In this document: piece after piece, positions 27,801 to 36,800 of the stretch | How the letters are laid out: each line of letters starts with the position of its first letter | Position numbering within the stretch: position 1 is the first letter of the stretch | From: Owenia fusiformis | Taxonomy: Eukaryota; Annelida; Polychaeta; Sabellida; Oweniidae | Length of the DNA stretch: 64,000 nucleotides | Assembly: GCA_903813345.2 (NCBI GenBank) | Contig: CAIIXF020000002.1 | Span: 14,530,150-14,594,149 of the forward strand | Reading direction: 5' to 3' | Notes under the pieces: generated by a model | Database searches by the model: none | The model's input: only the letters and a program-made list of their open reading frames with translations | Told to the model about the DNA's origin: nothing | Made by a program: the position numbers and the translations under genes

Positions 27801-30800
27801 AAATACCTAATATAAAAGCATCCATTCTTCTTGGAGATCAGTTAAAGTCCAATTAAGTAACGTTTTTAAGGCAAAGTAACGTGTTTGAAAATGCTTACAT
27901 AAAATTCATCCATTCTTCGTGGAGTATTGTTAAAGTCGAATAAAGTAACGTTTTACTGACAAAGTACTTTGTTTTGAAAATGGCCTACATAAAAAAATCA
28001 TCCATTCGTAGAGATCAGTTTAAGTCCAATAAAGTAACGTTTTTAAGGCAAAGTAACGTGTTTTAAGAATGCGTACAGAAAAAGCATCCAATCTTATAAG
28101 AGAAAACTTAAAGTTTATTAAGGTAACGTTCTAAAGGCAAAGTAACGTGTTTTAGAAATAGCTTCATAAAAAATCATCCATTGACAATGAACGAATGTTT
28201 TAAAGGCAAAGTAACGTGTTTTAAAATGCCTGCATAAAACATAATCTATTCTTTGTTAAGATAATGATTATATCACCAGGTTTCAACAGCCAAGGTAGCC
28301 AACGTTCCTTAATTACTTTTCATAATAACAAAACGAAATAAACAGTACTTTTAAAATGTCAATATTTTTTGTCCCTATATCGTGACATATATATTCTTTT
28401 GACAACCAAACATGTCATGATTAATCATAATATGTACATTGACAGATTCAACCAACACTTTCATAAAATCATTAAATTAAGTGACTTTTGCAAGTTTATA
28501 ACATGAAAGGCTATGGTAGTCTGGCCCAAGCAAAACGAAGAATGACAAGGGTGGCATCTATTGTTTCAGCTTTATTCAGCTATTCAAAAACTATACAATT
28601 GAAATAAATGTTCAACGAATTAATACCAGAGAGAGTATGGCATAAGAAAATGGCGGCCTCAGTGACATTTCAATTTGTCAAAAAATAATGGCGCTGCCAT
28701 GTATATATTTCTTACCCCGTCAATTAGATTTAAAGGAATCTCAACTGCGTGACGCAAAGTCACCTCGTCACTGTACAGAATCTGTTTATTGTAATAACAT
28801 CCAAATTGAAAGGCAGGTTGACATTAACTCTCTTTATATGTAAGTGTACTTGTAATTACATCTGTAATTCGTAACGTTACTCTCTGATTGGAAATTGCAT
28901 GTCGACCTGGATAAGAAGTTAATCTTTCCTCAGAACATAGTAGCAACAACACTACGTCCTGACATGCTACTTTTATCAGAAAGTTCTAAGACCATACTAG
29001 TGATAGAACTTACAGTACCATGGGAGGAAAGAATAGACATATCCCACCAACTCAAGTACAACAAATACCAAGATCTAATCCATGAAGCCCAGAGCAAAGG
29101 ATGGCAAGCAAGACTATACCCTGTAGAAGTAGGATGCAGGGGCTTCCCAGCTTTGTCTCTACGCTCATTGTTCAAAGACATTGGGGTACATTCTAGCCAA
29201 CTCAGACGAGCAATGAGAGAAATTGGAGCAGTTTCAGAATCGTGCTCCAGGTGGCTCTGGATAAGAAGACATGACAAATGGACCCACCAATAAAACGAAG
29301 AAGTTTTCCATCATTCTTCAACCACCAAATGAAATGTCCCAAAGCTTCAGTCTCTGGAATGGGAGTGTTGGTACCATCAAAGATCTTAAACCAGCCAAAG
29401 GTCAGTCACAAGCCTGACGACAGAGACAGCCAAGCTTATACTACCCAAAGCTCCATCCCAATCATCAGCTCACGAACAGTCCTATAGATGTAGCAAAGCA
29501 CTTGATGTTTATACACAATGAACTCTGCAACTGCAGTGACAATGGGGAAAGGCCCATTGACTACCAGGAAAGACTGGTTGATCCTGGATAATTCCAGAAA
29601 CGCTGAATCTCAGCACACTTGGCACAAGGGCCAGCTACCCTGTACCATAGTTAACATATTGCTACGAGTATTATAGAAGTCCTTAATAGGCCTCGAAACA
29701 GACAGAACAAGACGGATTTGAACCCAAGCACACGTGACACGGACGAGAATAGGACTGCGAATACAGATGATGACACTGAGACAAGACGTCGATGCGACAG
29801 CTGTGGTGGTATTTTCAAGAACGAAAAGGGCGTTAAGATACATCTAGGTAAAACGAAGCTGAATTGCAAAGAGAAGCTTAAACAGCGTATAGCAGCAAGC
29901 ACAACAAAGAGAGCTGCTAGTGAACCGGAGGAAGACAGAGGCCAGGAGGCAAACCATAGTGCCACTGACTTCCACGTTGAAGCTGATCCAAGCCAAGTAG
30001 CTAGTCAAGTTAGTGGAAAAGAAACACCAACTCTGGAGAGAAAACCACGGCTGAAGTATCCACCAGCAAATGACGCCAAGTGGAAGGAGCTAGACAACAA
30101 CCTGGACACTATTCTAGAGAGTACTCTCAAAGGAAGTGCTCCCAGGAAGATCACCACAATGACGAGAATAGTTTTTGAAGAGGCGGAGGAGCTCTTCGGT
30201 GTGACTGAGATGTCTCACAAAGTGAAACGACATGCTGGCCCAAGCAGAAGACAAAGAAAGATCACTTCCTTACGTAGAGAGATGCGACAACTGAGAACGC
30301 AGTTCTGGAAAGCAGGACCAGAAGCCAAACAAGGTCTCAAGCAGCTGTTGACAGAACTACACAAAGACATTCTCAGATTACGTCAAGCAGAGAACCTCCG
30401 CAAGAAAGCACGAGAGAAAAGCAGGGCAAGGAAAGCATTTTTCGGAAATCCTTTTAGATTTGTTTCAAGCCTACTGGGAAAGCCTAAGAATGGTCATCTT
30501 CAATGTTCCAAAGAAGAAGCAGAAGAAAGCATCAAAGCAGCTCACAGTGATCCACAACAGAATACCCCATTGGGAGAGTGCCCATATCCCTTACCTTGCC
30601 CAGAACCAACGATCCCCTACAAACTATCTGACATCACATTTCAAGAGATCCAAGACATAGTCAAACATGCAAGAGCAGCATCTGCCCCTGGCCCTTCCGG
30701 TGTAACATACAGGATATACAAGAACTGTCCAAAGCTCCTCAAGCGACTTTGGAAACTTATCCACGCCATCTGGAAGAAGAAAGAGCTACCCACCTCTTGG

Positions 30801-33800
30801 ACCTATGCTGAAGGTTGTTTTGTTCCCAAAGAAGACAAGTCTAGTTCTCTTGACCAGTTCAGGGAGATTTCTTTATTAGATGTTGAGGGGAAAATCTTTT
30901 GGTCAGTTGTAGCTAAGAGAATGACCAGTTTTTTGATCAGCAACAACTACATCGATCCAAGTGTACAGAAAGGTGGCATATCTGGTTACTCTGGATGTCA
31001 AGAACATACTGCAGCCATCAGTCAGCTAATTAAAGAAGCCAAGCAACAGAAGTCTACTTTAGCTGTTGTGTGGCTAGACCTGGCCAAAGCTTATCCAAAT
31101 GTTCCCCATCAACTTATACAGACAGCACTTTCTCATTACCACATCCCAGAGGAAGTAATTAACCTTACAACAAACCACCTTGGCAACATGAAGATGCGTT
31201 TCACCACAAGGAACTTCACCACCTCATGGCAGCCACTAGAGAAAGGCATCATGGCCGGATGTACCATCTCCGTCATACTTTTCATAGCTGCAATGAACAT
31301 GCTTCTGAAGGTTGGAGAAGCGCAATGCAAAGGACCAAAAGCAAAGGATGGCACTAGACACCCATGCTGCAGGGCATTCATGGATGATATCACAGTCATG
31401 ACGCAGTCTATCCCTGGCATGCGGTGGATTCTCACAAGTCTCGAGGAAATGGCTACATGGTCCCGTATGCAGTTCAAGCCCAAGAAATCACGCAGCATGA
31501 CCATCGTCAAAGGACAACTGACCCAAAGACACACTTTCAACATCCAAGGAGCAGCTATCCCATCCATCCAAGATGAACGTATAAAGTGCTTAGGGAAAGT
31601 CTATGACGAGACTTTAAAGGATAGCAACACCACTAAGGAAGTCTTCAAGGAACTAGAAAGATGGATGGAAACTATTAACAAGAGTCACCTCCTAGGTAAA
31701 TTCAAGGTATGGTGTTTCCAGTTTGGAGTAATCCCCCGATTTCAATGGCCTTTCTCCTTGTATGAATTCCCTCTATCCCTTGTCAATTCCATGGAAAGGT
31801 TGTGCAACAGATTTTTGAGGAAATGGTTAGGAGTACCTCCAAGCTTCAGCTCCTGTAACCTTTACAGCACATCTTCAAAGTTGTCCCTCCCAATTTCTTC
31901 ACTGGTGGAGGAATTTAAGGTGGCCAAAGTCAGGGCCATTACAACCCTTCGGATGTCCAAGGATCCCAAGGTCCTTTCCTCAGGAGAATCACTATCAACT
32001 GGAAGGAAATGGAAACCTCAGCAAGCAATAGCAGAAGCAGACGAACGGGAGCGACATGAGCAGATAGTTGGAGTTGTTTGCCAAGGTCGATTAGGCTTAG
32101 GCAATTATGGTTCCAAGCTATTAGAAAAGACTCCAAAAGCAAAGAAAGACCGCCTGGTAAAGCAAACGCGTAAAGCGCAGGAAGAAGAACGCCTTGTAAA
32201 AGCAGTGGGGCTTTCCAAGCAGGGAAACTGGACCCAATGGGAATCAATCATGGAAAGATCTCCTACATGGAAAGATCTTTGGACAGTTGACCAAGCAAGC
32301 CTCAGCTTTATATTGCGCGCCTTTACTGACCTTTTACCAACTCCAACAAACCTAAGCACTTGGGGCCTTGAAAATGACAACACATGCCCTCTATGCAAAA
32401 GACCCAGATGTACCCTAACCCACATCCTGAGCAGCTGCCAGACAGCACTGAGTGAAGGCCGGTACAGATGGCGACACGACAAAGTCCTACAGAAAATTGC
32501 TGAATGGGTCGACAGAGCTAGAACACACAACAAGCAACTCGTCCCCACAAAGCCCATATTCACAGCATTTCAACTGGAGGGAAAGCAACCAACTCCAAGG
32601 ACTAAGAATACAGACCCATCAATTCCTCTCTCGTCACTGTCTAAGGCCTCTGATTGGAAATTGCATGTCGACCTGGATAAGAAGTTAATCTTTCCTCAGA
32701 ACATAGTAGCAACAACACTACGTCCTGACATGCTACTTTTATCAGAAAGTTCTAAGACCATACTAGTGATAGAACTTACAGTACCATGGGAGGAAAGAAT
32801 AGACATATCCCACCAACTCAAGTACAACAAATACCAAGATCTAATCCATGAAGCCCAGAGCAAAGGATGGCAAGCAAGACTATACCCTGTAGAAGTAGGA
32901 TGCAGGGGCTTCCCAGCTTTGTCTCTACGCTCATTGTTCAAAGACATTGGGGTACATTCTAGCCAACTCAGACGAGCAATGAGAGAAATTGGAGCAGTTT
33001 CAGAATCGTGCTCCAGGTGGCTCTGGATAAGAAGACGTGACAAATGGACCCACCAATAAAACGAAGAAGTTTTCCATCATTCTTCAACCACCAAATGAAA
33101 TGTCCCAAAGCTTCAGTCTCTGGAATGGGAGTGTTGGTACCATCAAAGATCTTAAACCAGCCAAAGGTCAGTCACAAGCCTGACGACAGAGACAGCCAAG
33201 CTTATACTACCCAAAGCTCCATCCCAATCATCAGCTCACGAACAGTCCTATAGATGTAGCAAAGCACTTGATGTTTATACACAATGAAAAAATCTATGTA
33301 GCAAAACAAAAGTAAGAGTGGATTTTGTGAAATTCAGCCAAAAAAATACAGATAGCTGATGGTATCAGCCGATGTATAACAAGAAAATCACATTGAAGTA
33401 GATCATACATATTCGTGACTCAATTATTAAAATTACTACCGTATTCTCACTCATAGACGCACACACTCCAATAAATGCACAGCCGACTTTTCAAAGAAAG
33501 ACTGGCAACTTAAGAAACAAAAATCAAAAAAAATATTAGGCGATAATAGGGTTAATAATTCACTAACCCCTATCGATAGAGCCGTTTGTATTTACAATGC
33601 TGTTTCAGACGTGTCTGGAATCTTAAGAACTATGAGAACATTCATAATAAAATTAAAGTGATGAGTTAAATGCTATAATTAACAGAATTTGACTTAGATG
33701 TCGCCGTTATTTCCAAAATGGCAGGTGGCTCAGGAAGGAAGTAGAGTGAATTATTTCAATGATACTAACGCATATATGTTGACTAATCCACAAAGACATA

Positions 33801-36800
33801 GTCAGCCAATCGATAATGCATGATGAAAACATTGAAGTATGATATTATGTTATCTAGTCGGAGTGAGTCCAGTTTAGGGAGGATAATCATGAATTACCCT
33901 ATTATCGCCCAGATATGTATCATTCAAAGATCCCCGGGATTTTGCAATTGAGAATTGGGAGATGCACTTTGCATTTATTAAAACAAAAAATGGTATTTGA
34001 ATTGAATGAATAGCTTTACATCATTAGCAATCCTAGTTTTAAAATATCATTGATAAAAATACAGCAGATTTTGTCTATTTAGATAAAAGCAAAATGACTG
34101 ATCCGAATATGAAAGTTGAATTTAAGTTGCAATACCTAGAAACATCTCCTCTCTAGATTGGAATTGCTCTCTAATTATTGTTTTAAACAGGAACTCATAT
34201 ATAGAGAGACAGATGGACAGCCAGACAGAGGGAAGGACCCACGGAGGGATGGATGGACGAACAGATGAACATAAGGATGGACAGACAGACAATGACAGAG
34301 GGATGGACAAACGGACAGATGGACAGACAAGTGGGTGATACCCATGTGAGCTAAAATCTGCCTAAAACTAACTGGCTAGTAATACCTACCTGCTCCAAAG
34401 CCTATGGCAAACCTTGCAGCCAGAAGGACCCAACTTCTCTTGGCAGGGATCACCTCAATGTAAGCATAAAGAATGTTTGCTGCAATATTGATACTGATGG
34501 AAACTACTAGAGGAACATAAGAGTTCTTTTGAATGTTTGCCCAGCCTCCAAATATGGGTGATGCTAGGAACTGTCCAAGACTGTAGGCAGCCACAACCAA
34601 GCCCAAAAAGGTGGAACCAGCGGAAGGGTCCACCTACAAATACAAGATCACGGTATGTGAGTTCAATAGAGTAACCACATATTTCAGTCATACTTTCTGA
34701 AAAAAGACTTGATAATTAAACCTTCTAGACAACTCATCCCAAGACAACTCATCCCTAAACCATCTGATCCCAAGACAACTCATCCCAAAACAACTCATCC
34801 TCAATACATCTCATCCCAAGACATCTCATCCCAAGACAACTCATCCCAAGACAACTTGTCCCCAAGACTTCCCAATTTTATACAATTAATTCCAACTTTT
34901 CAAAGAATCATTGAAAAGCATTCAGAGATTTTAGCAGTTAACACACTGTGTTTGGCCATGGAATATCTTTGTTTTTTTTATTATCTACATTTTAATGCTG
35001 TATTTCAAACTGACACATTTTATATTTTGTCATGCTGTATTTACTTAATATTTTTGTATTCTGTAGTTTTAGTTTATTTTTGTTGATTGATTGGGATAAA
35101 AATAAACATGTTCAAATAAATATATTATATTATATATAGTTTGATTATTAAGGGAAGATCATCAAAGTTGTCAGATTAGGATTAACTCAGTAAGAATGTA
35201 TTATCTGGGGTATTATCAGAATAATTCTCCCAGATTAATTCGGTCTTTGTTTTAAAACATTTAGCTTAATTCCAATAAGTCATATTTGGCTTAATCCTAG
35301 ATAAGATTTCCAATTTCAAACTTTCAGATTAATGATGATTCAATTTGAAAATTATGTCTATGACTTATATCTTTAATTATTTCTTCTCAAATATATTGAG
35401 AATAACCCAGAATTATTCAAAATACTGGTGCTTAAAAAGTAAAACATAACTCTCAAGTGCCATTTCAAAATGCTAAAATCAGTATTAAAAATTGAGTGTG
35501 AAATCAAATATCACTTTGTAATCGTAAAAATGAAAAAGAGATATACATTGTACATTGTTTGTATTAAAGAGATTAATAATTTAATTATACAAGTGGGATG
35601 GGTTGACTTGGGATGAGATGTCTTGGAATGAGTTGACTTGGGATGAGTTGTCTTGGGATGAGATATCTTGGGATGAGATGTCTTGGAATGAGTTGACTTG
35701 GGATGAGTTGTCTTGAGATTAGATGTCTTTGGATGGCTTGTCTTGGCATGAGTTGTCTTGGGGATGAGCTGTCTTGGCATGAGTTATCTTGGAATGAGAT
35801 ATCTTGGGATGAGTTGTCTTGGGATGAGTTGTCTTGGGACGAGATGTCTTGGGATGAGATGTCTTGGGATGAGATGCCTTGGGATGAGTTGTCTTGGGAC
35901 GAGATGTCTTGGGATGAGATGTCTTGGGATGAGTTGTCCTGTTACCATTAAACCCACCTAAAACCAAAAGATAGCCTACGTGGGAAGAAGGAAATTGGCA
36001 CTAAAACATACATGTACATTAAGATCCATAACATTCTTTCAAAAGACAAAAGTGTAACACTATATCAACACAAATATTACTATTTTGTCAACTCACCACT
36101 TGTAAGTATGGCCATATAGAAGACATGCAAATGGAGAAGCTCACACTGCTGAGGAACATGGTCAAGTACATGATGCGGATGGACCTCCATCTGCTCTTGT
36201 ATACATTGGGTGGCTCCAGTATTGTACTGGGAACACCAGTCAATGATGCATGTCTGAAACATTCAATAAACTTATTCACAATCAAAGTACGATTGTGACT
36301 TAGCAATCAATCGCATTAAGAGCGCCATATCATTGTGACTATCCTCTACCAGTCACAATACAGTCGCAATATTAAGGGTTGCATTATATTTTATATTATA
36401 TTGTGTTTAGGCTTCCCAGAATTATTAGCAATTTTAATAAAACGTTTTTCGGTATACTTATCAACCTATACTTTAAACAGCATCGTCATTTTATTTTTAC
36501 TGACAAAATACTAAGGGTCTAAGTTTAATTTCAGTTGAAATAGATTTAAATTATAGAGGTTGCCATTTTTACATTTTACTCCATGCTTGACCACTTTAGT
36601 ATACCAACTCATACAGGATATAATGTATCCCTTTTATTTTGTGGATAATCCCTTACATGATCACGCGTTAGTTTAGTAAGACATGCTTGAATAATTTTCA
36701 AACCCTGCCAGGACTAAATACTTTTACCGGAAATCCGATAACGCATGCTCCAAAAAATTACTCGGAAATGCAAAATGGTAGAATGTAAAATATTTGTTTG

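Noticed and set aside
28930-29277. 115-codon minus-strand frame, duplicated at 32696-33043
   Set aside because: Antisense shadow of the LINE endonuclease domain; present in both copies only because the DNA is duplicated.
31136-32563. Long minus-strand frames across the LINE
   Set aside because: Shadows of the RT coding strand; no family similarity.
34122-34310. Ser/Pro/Leu-rich minus-strand frame
   Set aside because: Arises from the GGACAGAC simple repeat.
35597-35945. CRISPR-like regular spacing of a short repeat
   Set aside because: Units are contiguous with no unique spacers, in animal DNA; it is a minisatellite.
35703-35967. Open frames on both strands with Trp/Asp/Glu-, Cys/Met/Gly- or Lys/Thr/His-rich repeats
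   Set aside because: They are translations of a 15-16-bp minisatellite, open in several frames at once, without splice or start context.
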